Below the pieces are notes generated by a model, which saw only the letters and a program-made list of their open reading frames with translations, had not been told where the DNA came from and searched no databases. From Paenibacillus riograndensis SBR5 (GTDB taxonomy: Bacteria > Bacillota > Bacilli > Paenibacillales > Paenibacillaceae): a DNA stretch of 64,000 bases. The DNA lies in contig NZ_LN831776.1 in NCBI RefSeq assembly GCF_000981585.1, forward strand, positions 1,007,001 through 1,071,000, in the 5' to 3' direction. The position numbers and the translations under genes were made by a program. Shown piece by piece: positions 8,550-17,278 of this stretch. Position 1 is the first letter of the stretch, and every line of letters starts with the position of its first letter.

Positions 8550-9872
8550 GTGAAGACAGGTTATGCATTTAAGAACTGCAATGTGATTTATGGAGATGCG
8601 GGAAGAGACGTAGCTGCCCATATGACGATTCTGATCCGTGACGGGCTGATTCAGGAGATCGGCAAAGCAAGCGAGACGGCCATCCCAAGCCATTATCAAG
8701 CAATCGATGTAGAAGGGAAATATGTGATGCCCGGACTGATCAATGCGCATGTCCATCTTTTTGCCGACGGGAAGCCGTTTACGCTGTCAGCCAGCGAAGG
8801 GCTGCTGGATTTTGCGTTTCATCATATGTTGGATACGAGGCTGGGCCGAAGCGTGCTGAAGAAACGGATGAAGCGAAATGCCCTGACCGCCCTGCATTCC
8901 GGGGTAACTACCATGCGCAGCGTAGGGGAGTTCTTTTATACTGATGTGCAGTTGAGGGATGAAATTAAGGCGAATCAGTTTGTCGGGCCTAATCTGCTGG
9001 TGTCCGGTTATTTTCTGAGCGTAACGGGCGGGCATGGTGCACCTTATTTGGCTTTGGTTGGCGATTCACCATGGGAAGCAAGGAGAAACGTGAGAATCAA
9101 TGTGAAAAACGGAGTAGATCTCATCAAAATTTGTGTGACCGGCGGGGTTACTGATGCCAAAATGGCCGGGGAAGCAGGCCGTCTGCAAATGACGGAGGAA
9201 GAGGTCGCCGCAATTTGTGAGGAAGCCCATAAAATCGGCATGCGTGTGGCAGCCCATGTGGAAAGCACCGAAGGGGTGAGAATTGCGCTAAAGGGCGGGG
9301 TCGATACCATTGAACACGGCGCGGAGATGGATGAGGAGATTATCCGCCTGTACCAGAATAATCCCAGGGCATTAAAAGGCTACACCGCTTTGATTCCAAC
9401 GTTGCAGGCAGCATATCCCAGCGCCAAATTGGACCTGAGCCTGACGAAGGTAAGCGAGACGGTTAAGGAAAATTCCCGGCGGGTGTATGACTCCATGCTG
9501 AAAGGGGTGCGGCAGGCCGTAGAACATAATATCAAAATTGGCGTTGGTACGGATGCCGCTATGCCCTATGTCACCCATTATGATCTGTGGCGGGAGCTGG
9601 ACCATTTCATGAGACAAACGAAGCTGAACTCGCGCCGGATCATTGAGCAGGTAACGAAATCTAATGCGGAAATTCTGGGGATCGGTCACCTGACGGGGAG
9701 CATTGATATCGGCAAGCAAGCGGATTTAATCGTGCTGGAGCAGAACCCGCTGGACAATATACAAGCTTTGGCGGACATAGCTATGGTTATGGTCAGAGGA
9801 AACCTTATACAGACACCAGCGGTGAATCGAATTCAGGCAGTGGACGAGCTGCTTGATTTGGTGTGGGAATAG
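8550..9872 (+). CDS. Metal-dependent amidohydrolase (imidazolonepropionase-like)
   Basis: 440 residues of the amidohydrolase superfamily. Metal-site residues are visible: HxH in NAHVHLF (about 71-73), the likely carboxylated Lys in VDLIKICVTGG, His in AAHVEST, His in IEHGAE and the catalytic Asp in GTDAAMP. Beta-strand edges before and after the barrel (VEGKYVMPGLIN; IGKQADLIVLEQNPL) match the family. The substrate could be a cyclic amide or an acyl dipeptide. GTG start with AAGGAGG 8 nt upstream. It follows the TetR gene, suggesting ligand-induced expression. A strong terminator begins at its stop codon. Confidence 0.9.
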   Translation: MKTGYAFKNCNVIYGDAGRDVAAHMTILIRDGLIQEIGKASETAIPSHYQAIDVEGKYVMPGLINAHVHLFADGKPFTLSASEGLLDFAFHHMLDTRLGRSVLKKRMKRNALTALHSGVTTMRSVGEFFYTDVQLRDEIKANQFVGPNLLVSGYFLSVTGGHGAPYLALVGDSPWEARRNVRINVKNGVDLIKICVTGGVTDAKMAGEAGRLQMTEEEVAAICEEAHKIGMRVAAHVESTEGVRIALKGGVDTIEHGAEMDEEIIRLYQNNPRALKGYTALIPTLQAAYPSAKLDLSLTKVSETVKENSRRVYDSMLKGVRQAVEHNIKIGVGTDAAMPYVTHYDLWRELDHFMRQTKLNSRRIIEQVTKSNAEILGIGHLTGSIDIGKQADLIVLEQNPLDNIQALADIAMVMVRGNLIQTPAVNRIQAVDELLDLVWE

Positions 9873-9908
9873 GACCGCTACCTTTACGCAGGGCGGCCTA
9901 TTTTTTTG
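9868..9908 (+). terminator. Terminator overlapping the amidohydrolase stop
   Basis: AATAGGACCGC pairs with GCGGCCTATT around TACCTTTACGCAGG, followed by a seven-T run. The same hairpin family closes the antitoxin RNA at 2548-2591. Confidence 0.85.
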
Positions 9909-9909
9909 T

Positions 9910-10074
9910 TTACACAAATTTCAGCATATCTCCAATCCCGTACTCCTCAAAAATAGCTCCATATTTCCTCTCAAATATCGTCCATCGCTTTTCGGCTCCG
10001 TATTTGAATTGCAGCTGCGCTAAATAATGCAACGTTTCTTCTCTCCGCCCCAAGTTTACCGCAACAAGTACAGG
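9910..10074 (-). pseudogene. Orphan C-terminal fragment of an unknown protein
   Basis: The frame VLVAVNLGRREETLHYLAQL, then QFKYGAEKRWTIFERKYGAI, ending GIGDMLKFV, has the look of a conserved alpha-helical protein end. No start codon with a ribosome site exists upstream before the frame runs into the promoter region of the divergent membrane-protein gene. I take it as the surviving 3' end of a lost gene; its identity is unknown. Confidence 0.35.
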
Positions 10075-10120
10075 TGGTTTGGGTAAAAATGTATTAGAGC
10101 GGAAGAGAGGATGCTGATAT

Positions 10121-10855
10121 ATGAAAAAGAATGCCAAGGTCCTATTGTTTGTCTTTCTGTTTGCAGCCACTATGGTGCTGTTGTTCGGGTGGGTTTTGCC
10201 GGCGGTTTTACAAGCTTATCTACATAACGATTACATAAGGGGCCTTACCCTGCTGGTGGTGTTTAGTATTGTGGTGCTTGCGAAACGGTTTACGTGGAAC
10301 CGTAATATTGTCTATGTCATTGCCGTATTCACGTTGTTCAGCATGATGATCGATACGGCAGGCAACCCTATTTTTAATAAGCCGCTCGAATGGATCGTTT
10401 CGCCGGTCGGGGAATTGCAGGTTATGCAGGATGTAAATAATTATGCGCCCGGTGAATATGCGATCACGGATCATATCACCATTCTGAAGCAGAGCGGGGA
10501 GGTTCTGGAGCTTAGCACGGCATGGCTGTATTTATACCGCTTTGTACAGTATTTGGCCTTGTACTCCATTGCCGGAACCCTTCTTGGAGCCGTCATTGGC
10601 ATGCTGCCGCAGCACAGTCTACCGTTAATCCAGACTGCAGAAGAGTTCCTGACGGAAGAACAAGAGCAGAAAGCAGCTGCTGAGATGAAGCGCAGAGGGG
10701 AAGCAGGTAATGGGCGGCAAATTCCCCCTGAAGACATTCAGGCATCGGTCCGCCAGCTCAAGAAGGACGGTAAGCTCATTCCGGCCATTAAGCTCGTCCG
10801 CCAGCATACGGATCTGTCTCTGGGCGAGGCGAAGCAGTATGTTGAGAAGCTATAG
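10121..10855 (+). CDS. Membrane protein with C-terminal ribosomal L7/L12-like domain
   Basis: 244 residues. The first half carries hydrophobic helices at about 8-30, 40-55, 65-80 and 145-165. The last 35 residues, including KKDGKLIPAIKLVRQHTDLS and LGEAKQYVEKL, closely resemble the C-terminal domain of ribosomal protein bL12 (GKKxxAIKxxRxxTGLGLxEAKxxVE). Such short L12-like tails occur on assorted Bacillota membrane proteins; their partner is unknown, with translation-factor or degradation binding only a guess. GAGAGG lies 9 nt before the ATG. The gene stands alone. Confidence 0.75.
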   Translation: MKKNAKVLLFVFLFAATMVLLFGWVLPAVLQAYLHNDYIRGLTLLVVFSIVVLAKRFTWNRNIVYVIAVFTLFSMMIDTAGNPIFNKPLEWIVSPVGELQVMQDVNNYAPGEYAITDHITILKQSGEVLELSTAWLYLYRFVQYLALYSIAGTLLGAVIGMLPQHSLPLIQTAEEFLTEEQEQKAAAEMKRRGEAGNGRQIPPEDIQASVRQLKKDGKLIPAIKLVRQHTDLSLGEAKQYVEKL

Positions 10856-10876
10856 GGAAGCTTGACCCTCCCGCTG

Positions 10877-10918
10877 AATACCTGCAACGATCCGCCTGCG
10901 GGTATTTTTGCTTGCTGC
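10877..10918 (+). terminator. Probable terminator after the L12-tail protein
   Basis: AATACC-TGC pairs with GC-GGGTATT and is followed by TTTTG. The loop is long, so the call is moderate. Confidence 0.55.
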
Positions 10919-10952
10919 AATACTGTTAACAAACTTCGTCCTTATCATTTAT

Positions 10953-11211
10953 ACTATATAAGATGAACTTATAAAAAATCATAAAAGGGAAGAAGTGCGG
11001 AGGGGAAGTTTGGAACTGGAAGAGCGGTAGCGTCCGCCTGAAAGCTTTCCGTAGGAAAGCTCGCTTCGGAAGCATAATCAGTCACCGGATTTCAACCGCT
11101 AAAGGCGGTTCCAATCAGGAAATCCGGGGACAACAGCGGCTGGAAGTCCAAACATTCCCCGCAGTTACGACTATACCCAAGAATGTAAAACTAAAGTTCA
11201 ACTTATATGAA
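10953..11211. repeat. MITE-like structured repeat, copy 1 (about 259 bp)
   Basis: Imperfect terminal inverted repeats (TATATAAGATGAACTT at left; complement of AAGTTCAACTTATATG at right) bound a non-coding core that is clearly homologous to 35341-35558. Shared blocks include AAGTTTGGAACTGG, AGCGGTAGCGTCCGCC and GGAAGTCCAAACATT. Inside, CCGGATTTC pairs with GAAATCCGG and AACCGC with GCGGTT; the second copy keeps these pairs with different bases. This copy carries an extra 45-nt insert with a hairpin (11043-11073) shared with the element at 50951-50990. Confidence 0.75.
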
Positions 11212-11249
11212 TAGAGCCATTACACACCTAAGGAGCTGCCGAACCTGTT

Positions 11250-12416
11250 ATGAATAAAAAAGAAGTCGCGCACATACGCAAGCAATTTAAGCTGGATCAT
11301 GATCTGATGAACATCTACGACATTCTGAACGTGTATATTATGAAGGAAACTAGCGAGATCTATCATTGGGAGCGCCTGCCGTTTGGCCTCGTGGACAGAG
11401 AGAAGCAGGAGCTGTATATGGGCAATTTCAAAAAGCTGCTCACCGGCGAGCTGGACCATAAGCTGTTCGAGCTGAAGTTTCAGGAGGAAGCGGAGGAGCC
11501 GGCGCGGGTTATGCTTCACCAGGGCCTGGTGACAGGTGATCCTGAAGAATGGCAGGACCTGATGATGATGCTCGTGGACAAAATGCTGGTAGATGCCAAG
11601 TATGAAAAGGATATGGTAGTCACTTTTGTCCGCGGGCAGTATTACCGGCCGACTAAGGCCAGAAATGAAGAAGCCGAAGAGAGCGGAAAGGACGAGATGT
11701 TCGCGCATCCGTTCATTCTGTGCAGCGTAAATTCCACGGAACAGCAGCGCAAAAACCTCATGTTCGACTATGTGGAGCGGGAATTCAAGTACAATATCAT
11801 TGTCGATCCGATTATCAAGCTGAGCTCGCCGGAGCAGGGCTTCTTTTATCCGAGTGTGACGGACAACTATTCGGATGTGAACCGCGTTCTGTATTGTACG
11901 GGAAAATCGAATTATCCGGACCCGCAGTTCATCGAGCAGGTCCTGAATGCTGAGCGATCGGTGACCGCCTTGGAAGAGAGAAGCTTTTTCGAGGATATCG
12001 TGAAGGAATTGGCGGGCGAACAGCTCGATACAACCACCCTCGCCCAGGTGTATGAGGAAATCCAACAGGTCATCGAAAGCGGCGAAGGGGAGGAAGAACC
12101 TCCTAAGCTGGATTACAAAGATGTAGAACGCGTCCTGGCATCAAGCGGCGTTGAGAACGTGACGGCGGAAAAGGTGGAGCGGGCGTTCGAAACGGTCATC
12201 GACGATAAGTACTACGAAATGAAGGCAAGCAGCGTTATCCCGAAATATACGACCAAATCGATTAAGATCGAGACGAAGGTTGCCACGATTTCGGTCAGCC
12301 CGCAGGATCTCAGATATGTGAAGCAGGTGAATTATCAGGGGAAACGCTGCATCATGATCGAGGTGGACGAGGAAGTCGTGATCGAAGGGTTTACGCTTAA
12401 TACGGAGACATTATAA
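11250..12416 (+). CDS. DUF4317-like protein
   Basis: 388 residues, beginning MNKKEVAHIRKQFKLDHDLM, which I recognise as the start of DUF4317 proteins, widespread but uncharacterised in Firmicutes. No membrane segments or signal. The middle (about 100-160) contains the conserved LVDKMLVDAKYEKDMVVTF and RGQYYRPTK segments; the C-terminal 100 residues are charged with a helical linker (EEIQQVIESGEGEEEPP). AAGGAG lies 14 nt before the ATG, rather far, and no closer start exists. The gene stands alone and its function is unknown. Confidence 0.8.
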   Translation: MNKKEVAHIRKQFKLDHDLMNIYDILNVYIMKETSEIYHWERLPFGLVDREKQELYMGNFKKLLTGELDHKLFELKFQEEAEEPARVMLHQGLVTGDPEEWQDLMMMLVDKMLVDAKYEKDMVVTFVRGQYYRPTKARNEEAEESGKDEMFAHPFILCSVNSTEQQRKNLMFDYVEREFKYNIIVDPIIKLSSPEQGFFYPSVTDNYSDVNRVLYCTGKSNYPDPQFIEQVLNAERSVTALEERSFFEDIVKELAGEQLDTTTLAQVYEEIQQVIESGEGEEEPPKLDYKDVERVLASSGVENVTAEKVERAFETVIDDKYYEMKASSVIPKYTTKSIKIETKVATISVSPQDLRYVKQVNYQGKRCIMIEVDEEVVIEGFTLNTETL

Positions 12417-12429
12417 TTTTCTGGAGGAA

Positions 12430-12471
12430 GGGCTATCCTTGAAGTCTTGGATAAAGACTGGGGGGTAGCCC
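12430..12471. repeat. Diverged second copy of the GGGCTATCC hairpin
   Basis: GGGCTATCC ... AAGTCTT-GGAT-AAGACT ... GGTAGCCC repeats the layout of 7469-7507 with mismatches. It follows the DUF4317-like gene and may stabilise its 3' end. Confidence 0.5.
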
Positions 12472-12516
12472 ATGCTTGTATTTAGGAGAAAAAGAGCTGC
12501 GGATAGAGTAGTATCG

Positions 12517-13050
12517 TTACTGCTGGTGCTTCAAAATATAGTTGATATATTCTTTTGCGCTATGGTTAATGTCTTCATCACTGGCTTGGAATGAGGCCCC
12601 GAAGACAGCAAAGTAGGGGAGTGCCACGGCGCCCACATGTCCTGCACTGGCTTTGAAAGGCGCAATCACTTCATCCACGGTAAAAGAAACCGAACCCTCC
12701 GGCTGATAATTTTCTTGTTTATCCCCGATGGATATAGCAAGGCCTAACCGCTTTCCTTTCAGCTTGTCACCTTTTGAACCATAAGCCCATCCGTAAGTCC
12801 ACACCTCGTCAAACCACTTTTTCAGGAGTGGCGGATAACTGTACCAATACAACGGGAATTGCAGGATGATATGGTGATAGCCTTCTAATAGATTTTGCTC
12901 TCTGGGAACATCAATGTTCCCGTCAGGATACTCTTTGTAAAGCTCATGAACTGTAATATCGTTTGGATATTGCCGCAGTTCTTCTTTCCAGCGCTGGTTG
13001 ACTCTTGAAGCCTCAAGGTTCGGATGTGCCAGAATGATCAGTGTTTTCAT
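12517..13050 (-). CDS. NAD(P)H-dependent oxidoreductase (flavodoxin-like, quinone reductase type)
   Basis: 177 residues with the flavodoxin-like fold of KefF/MdaB/YwrO proteins. The N-terminus LIILAHPNLEASRVN is the FMN phosphate loop, and FPLYWYSYPPLLKKWFDEVW is the hallmark flavin-binding segment. It should reduce quinones or azo compounds with NAD(P)H. A GGGAG site precedes the ATG. It is divergent from an HxlR regulator, with a 39-bp dyad between the two genes; in Bacillus, HxlR-family YodB and HypR control comparable reductases in response to quinone stress. That link is inference. Confidence 0.88.
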   Translation of the reverse strand: MKTLIILAHPNLEASRVNQRWKEELRQYPNDITVHELYKEYPDGNIDVPREQNLLEGYHHIILQFPLYWYSYPPLLKKWFDEVWTYGWAYGSKGDKLKGKRLGLAISIGDKQENYQPEGSVSFTVDEVIAPFKASAGHVGAVALPYFAVFGASFQASDEDINHSAKEYINYILKHQQ

Positions 13051-13123
13051 TATACAATCTCCCTTCTCAGGCCCATAATTAAGAGTGTATCATTATTATC
13101 TTGCAGGCTCCCAAAAAAGAAAA

Positions 13124-13162
13124 TACACACAATAAAGTAAGATGGTTACTTCAAGGTGTGTA
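13124..13162. promoter_or_regulatory. 39-bp concentric dyad operator between reductase and HxlR genes
   Basis: AAGTAAgatggTTACTT lies exactly inside TACACAC ... GTGTGTA; both inverted repeats are centred on base 13143. Two nested perfect arms placed between a divergent HxlR gene and its likely target are a good operator candidate. Confidence 0.6.
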
Positions 13163-13241
13163 CTGGACCCGGGAAAAAATATGTGCAACAATGAGCTTTT
13201 GGCCCGGCTGTATAAGATCGGAAGGAACGGGGTGTTAGTCT

Positions 13242-13610
13242 ATGAAACAATATCATCTGGGGATAGAGGCCACACTTGAAATCATCGGCGGAAAGTGGAA
13301 AGCGCTGATCATCTGCTTATTGATGTCCGGTGCAAAAAGAACAAGCGAATTACAGCGCAATATCCACGGCATTTCACAAAAGGTTCTGATCCAGCAGCTT
13401 CGGGAACTTGAGGAGGATGGACTCGTCAGAAGACATGTATACCAGCAGATGCCGCCGAAAGTTGAATACAGCCTCACGGAATATGGAGTTACCGCCAATA
13501 AGATCGTTGACATTATGTGTACTTGGGGGAAAGAGAATATCAAAATGAGACAATCCCAAGGAGAAGATATCGTCTTGCTGGAGGATGAGTCACCGGAGGA
13601 CTTTGAGTAA
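13242..13610 (+). CDS. HxlR-family winged-helix regulator
   Basis: 122 residues with the HxlR signature: LEIIGGKWKALIICLLMSG, then ISQKVLIQQLRELEEDGLV and PPKVEYSLTEYG. The family binds DNA as a dimer and often senses thiol-reactive or quinone stress through an N-terminal Cys. The one Cys near the N-terminus is in IICLL (about residue 26); a YodB-type Cys6 is absent, so a redox switch of that kind is not evident. It probably represses the divergent oxidoreductase and itself through the dyad at 13124-13162. Confidence 0.88.
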   Translation: MKQYHLGIEATLEIIGGKWKALIICLLMSGAKRTSELQRNIHGISQKVLIQQLRELEEDGLVRRHVYQQMPPKVEYSLTEYGVTANKIVDIMCTWGKENIKMRQSQGEDIVLLEDESPEDFE

Positions 13611-13793
13611 TTATCCCTCTCCCAATCACAGTCCACCTATCCAATATGAATGCACTATGAAGAGGCAGGAAGGACTTTTATAATTAGAGCAAACAACCGG
13701 CTGATTCATACCGCAGGGCGGCTTATTTCCTGATGAAAAGCTCTTGCGGGACGGCTGTTATGAACTGCAATAAGAGTCGGGGGGCTGAGCATA

Positions 13794-15389
13794 GTGAGAA
13801 TATTGATCGTGGATGATGAGCCCAGGCATCTGCGGGGAATGGTTAATCTGATTCACCGCCTTCGGCCGGAAGACCAGGTAGCCGTGGCAAAAGATGGATT
13901 AGCGGCCATGGAACTGGCGAAATCGCATCGCCCGGAGGCGATATTGACGGATATCCGTATGCCTGGCATGGATGGACTGGAGTTTCTGGAGTGGCTTAAA
14001 CTGGAGGGCATTAAAGCCAAAGTTGTAATGGTATCCGCTTACAATCTGTTCGAATATGCGCAGACGGCGGTCCGTCACGGCGCTTATGATTACCTGCTGA
14101 AGCCGGTGGACGTCCAGAAAATAGAGGAGGTATTGAGCCGCATTGACGTCCAGCTGAATGCGGAACGGAAGCAGCGCCGCGAAGCGGAGGCACTGGAGCG
14201 CCGCCTTCAGCTGTCCTCCTGTGCCTACCGCAACCGCCTGATTCTGGCCTGGCTGAACGGAAGTGCGACAGTGCCGGAGCTGGAGGAGCTGAACCGTTAT
14301 GAGTGGCTGCGGGAGAGCGGGGTTGTGGTGTATTCGGAGCTGGAAAGCTTCCGGGAAGGCGCCCAACCGCAGGACAGTGACCAGCTCGTAAGCAGGCTTG
14401 AGCAGGTCTGGTCCCAATGGGGGGAGGCGCTCACGGTTCCGTTAAGCGGAACGCTGGAGGATGGACGACAGGCGGCCGTTACCCTGGTTAGCCTGCGGCG
14501 GCTTGACGGAGAGCAGCGGGAGAAGGGGCGGGCCCTCGCCGCCGCCCTGGCGTCTGATTGGGCGCATACGGGACGCCTTGCCCATGGTATCGGGCCGGCA
14601 TCCCCTTCCCTGCTTGCCGGCGCGCCGCAGGCTTATCTCTCGGCCAGAATGGCTTACAGCTATAATTTTTATGAAGGCTGGAAAGGGCTGGTTTTTTTAG
14701 ATGAAATCTCTTCTTCGCCCCTGGCGGCAAGTCCGGATTGGGGCAGGCTGTACGAAGCTCTGAAAGGGGACGATGCTGCGCTTGTTCTGCACGTATGCGG
14801 CGAAATATTCACACAGCTTGCCGGCGGCGGGCATGCCGTTCCGATGCTGCTGAAGGAGAAGGCGTCGCTTATGCTGCTCCAGATCAGGAGTGACAACCAG
14901 GATATTCTGGACAGAAAGGCCGGGCAGATGCTCGCGGATACCGCCACAAGGCTTATCCGTTCGTGCAGCTCGTATAAGGAATTGATGGCCCGGCTGGCAA
15001 AGGCTCTCCAGGAGGTGCAGCTTGCGCTGAGCCTGTCCAGACAGGATCAAGGGGAGGTTGTCATCACCGAGTGTCTAAGCTGGATACGGGAGCATACGAA
15101 GGAAGAGGTGACGCTGGAACGGGCGGCAGATTACTTCCATTTCAACCCTTCCTACTTCAGCACGTTATTCAAGAGCAGGACGGGACGGACCTTCTCCGAG
15201 CATGTAACGGCAGTCCGGATGAAGCGGGCCAAGGAGCTGCTTGCGGAGGATAAGCTCAGAATATACGAGATCTCCGTAGAGTGCGGGTTTCAGGACCCCA
15301 AATATTTTTGCCGCGTATTCAAAAAATATCACAGTATGTCGCCAAAAACCTATAAGCACGTACTTTCACAAAGGAAACGGGAGGCATGA
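13794..15389 (+). CDS. YesN-type response regulator (REC + AraC HTH)
   Basis: 531 residues. Residues 1-120 form a receiver domain with acidic pair DD (7-8), phospho-acceptor Asp53 in LTDIRMPGMDG and Lys in YLLKPVD. The centre is a poorly conserved linker. The last 100 residues are a double AraC helix-turn-helix: ERAADYFHFNPSYFSTLFKS, then IYEISVECGFQDPKYFCRVF. GTG start after a G-rich site. The stop overlaps the kinase gene by 4 nt (ATGA). It should activate the binding protein and permease genes downstream in response to an extracellular glycan signal. Confidence 0.92.
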   Translation: MRILIVDDEPRHLRGMVNLIHRLRPEDQVAVAKDGLAAMELAKSHRPEAILTDIRMPGMDGLEFLEWLKLEGIKAKVVMVSAYNLFEYAQTAVRHGAYDYLLKPVDVQKIEEVLSRIDVQLNAERKQRREAEALERRLQLSSCAYRNRLILAWLNGSATVPELEELNRYEWLRESGVVVYSELESFREGAQPQDSDQLVSRLEQVWSQWGEALTVPLSGTLEDGRQAAVTLVSLRRLDGEQREKGRALAAALASDWAHTGRLAHGIGPASPSLLAGAPQAYLSARMAYSYNFYEGWKGLVFLDEISSSPLAASPDWGRLYEALKGDDAALVLHVCGEIFTQLAGGGHAVPMLLKEKASLMLLQIRSDNQDILDRKAGQMLADTATRLIRSCSSYKELMARLAKALQEVQLALSLSRQDQGEVVITECLSWIREHTKEEVTLERAADYFHFNPSYFSTLFKSRTGRTFSEHVTAVRMKRAKELLAEDKLRIYEISVECGFQDPKYFCRVFKKYHSMSPKTYKHVLSQRKREA

Positions 15390-17152
15390 AGATGACCTTC
15401 CGATACCGGCTGCTGGCCAGTTATATTTTTCTGATCACCATCCCCCTCCTCGTACTGGGGACCTTATTCTATCGGACCAGCCTGCAGATTATCACGGAGC
15501 AGGCGCAGAAAAATGTGTATGAGCTTGTCAAAAAGAACAATGAGGTCATGGATACGAAGCTGCGGATCGTGGACCAGAACAGCATGTCCTTATTCCTGGA
15601 TAAGGATTTATTCCGCATTTTCAACCAGCTGGACCCCGCAAACGAAGCGGGGCTTTTTGAAGCGGACCGGCAGGTAACAGCTATACTCGGCAAATACTTT
15701 TCACAGAATCAGGATATTTATGCCTACCAGTTATGGACCTCTTACTTTACCTTTGGACAAACGCTGCCTCAAGGCGATCCTACGCAATCGGATATCTATG
15801 AAATGGCGCTGCAGGCGGGAGGGAAGCTGGTCTGGGTTCCGACCTACGATTTCGTATCCATGTTCCACCAGCCCTATCTCCAGAGCGGAAATCTGGAGTT
15901 CCGTTATTTGTTCTCCGCTACACGCGTGCTGGATTTCACGTATCTGGGCAATACGAAGCTGGAAAAAATGAATGCCCGGGCGGAGCGGCCTGTCCTTGCC
16001 ATCAGCTTCAAATCCGAGGTGCTGAAATCCTTGTACGCGGACAGCATTTCGGGAAGCGCGCGCTATATGGTGCTTGATCCGCACGATAAGGTGGTGGCCA
16101 GCAGTGAGCCGGGCGCTGTAGCACGCACTTCTAAGGAGGCGTGGCTGGATGAGCTGAAGCAGGAGAGAAGCGGGGCCCGGAGGATGACCCTGGACGGGGA
16201 GGCGGTCATTGTCTGTTTTGACCGTTCGGAGGTTACCGGATGGATGTCCGTGGTCTGGATTCCCGAAGCGGGGCTGCTGAGCAGCTTTGTACCCGTAATC
16301 CGGACTTCCATTACCGTACTGGCGGTTGTGCTCGGCATTGCGGCCTTTATTCTCGCTTTTTTTATCGCCGGCAAAATCACCAAGCCGATCAAAAGGCTGT
16401 TAAGCGCGATGAGGTCGGTGGGCGAGGGGGATTTTCAGACCCGGGTGGAGGTTGTGACCAACGATGAGTTCGGCATGCTGACCAAGCGCTTCAACCGGAT
16501 GAATGACCGCATTCATTTGCTGGTCACGGAAAATTACGAGATCAAGCTGAAGGAAAAGGAAGCCGAAATTCAGGCGCTTACGATGCAGATGCATCCGCAT
16601 TTTCTATACAATACTCTGAATGTGATGAACTGGACGGCGATTGAGAACGGTCAGCAGGAGCTGAGCAGAATGCTGGTCTGTTTATCCAACATGCTGCACT
16701 ACACCTCCAGAAAGACCTGGGATGCTGTCCATCTGTCCGAAGAAATGAACTGGATGGATAACTATTTCTATATCATGTCGATCCGTTTCGAGGACAAGTT
16801 CACTGTAGAGTATGCTATCGATCCGCAGCTTTATGAATACGATGTGCCCAGGCTTTTGTTCCAGCCATTTGTAGAGAATGCGATTCTGCACGGCTTCAAC
16901 CAGACGGAATCGGGCGGCATGATCCGCATCCGCGGCTGGATTGCAGAGGGAACCCGGTTTTATGAGGTGGCCGATAACGGACGGGGCATGAGCCAGGAGA
17001 CGGTTCAGGCGATTTTGTACCAGAAATCTTCATCCGTGGGCATTAAGAATACCATTGACCGCATTCAGATCGCTTATGGCACGCTATACGGCGTTTCCAT
17101 TGTTTCCGCTCCGGGAGAAGGGACAAGGGTTGTGATTACACTGCCGGTATAA
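15386..17152 (+). CDS. YesM-type sensor histidine kinase
   Basis: 588 residues. Membrane helices at about 9-29 and 303-328 bracket a large extracellular sensor domain. HAMP follows (KITKPIKRLLSAM, about 330-380), then the His_kinase domain with the phospho-acceptor in MHPHFLYNTLN and an HATPase domain with N-box FVENAILHGF and G-box VADNGRGM. This is the LytS/YesM class that pairs with AraC-type regulators next to sugar ABC transporters. Translationally coupled to the regulator by a 4-nt overlap. Confidence 0.93.
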   Translation: MKMTFRYRLLASYIFLITIPLLVLGTLFYRTSLQIITEQAQKNVYELVKKNNEVMDTKLRIVDQNSMSLFLDKDLFRIFNQLDPANEAGLFEADRQVTAILGKYFSQNQDIYAYQLWTSYFTFGQTLPQGDPTQSDIYEMALQAGGKLVWVPTYDFVSMFHQPYLQSGNLEFRYLFSATRVLDFTYLGNTKLEKMNARAERPVLAISFKSEVLKSLYADSISGSARYMVLDPHDKVVASSEPGAVARTSKEAWLDELKQERSGARRMTLDGEAVIVCFDRSEVTGWMSVVWIPEAGLLSSFVPVIRTSITVLAVVLGIAAFILAFFIAGKITKPIKRLLSAMRSVGEGDFQTRVEVVTNDEFGMLTKRFNRMNDRIHLLVTENYEIKLKEKEAEIQALTMQMHPHFLYNTLNVMNWTAIENGQQELSRMLVCLSNMLHYTSRKTWDAVHLSEEMNWMDNYFYIMSIRFEDKFTVEYAIDPQLYEYDVPRLLFQPFVENAILHGFNQTESGGMIRIRGWIAEGTRFYEVADNGRGMSQETVQAILYQKSSSVGIKNTIDRIQIAYGTLYGVSIVSAPGEGTRVVITLPV

Positions 17153-17190
17153 GCTAATCTTAATCCACCATTCCAAAGAGATTAGGGTTA

Positions 17191-17217
17191 TGTAAGCGCT
17201 ATCCATTATTTTATAAT
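17191..17217 (+). promoter_or_regulatory. Candidate cre site overlapping the transporter promoter
   Basis: TGTAAGCGCTATCC at 17191-17204 matches the CcpA consensus TGWNANCGNTNNCA in 13 of 14 positions. TATAAT at 17212-17217 is a consensus -10; the cre covers the -35 side, where CcpA would block transcription in glucose. Confidence 0.6.
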
Positions 17218-17278
17218 AAAGCCATCATAGACTGCAGCTATGAACCGTTGAATTTTGAAATCGAGAGGGGCTCGGAAG

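Noticed and set aside
11220-12065. 281-codon open frame on the minus strand opposite the DUF4317-like gene
   Set aside because: No ribosome site, composition mirrors the plus-strand codons, and the plus-strand protein has a recognised family.
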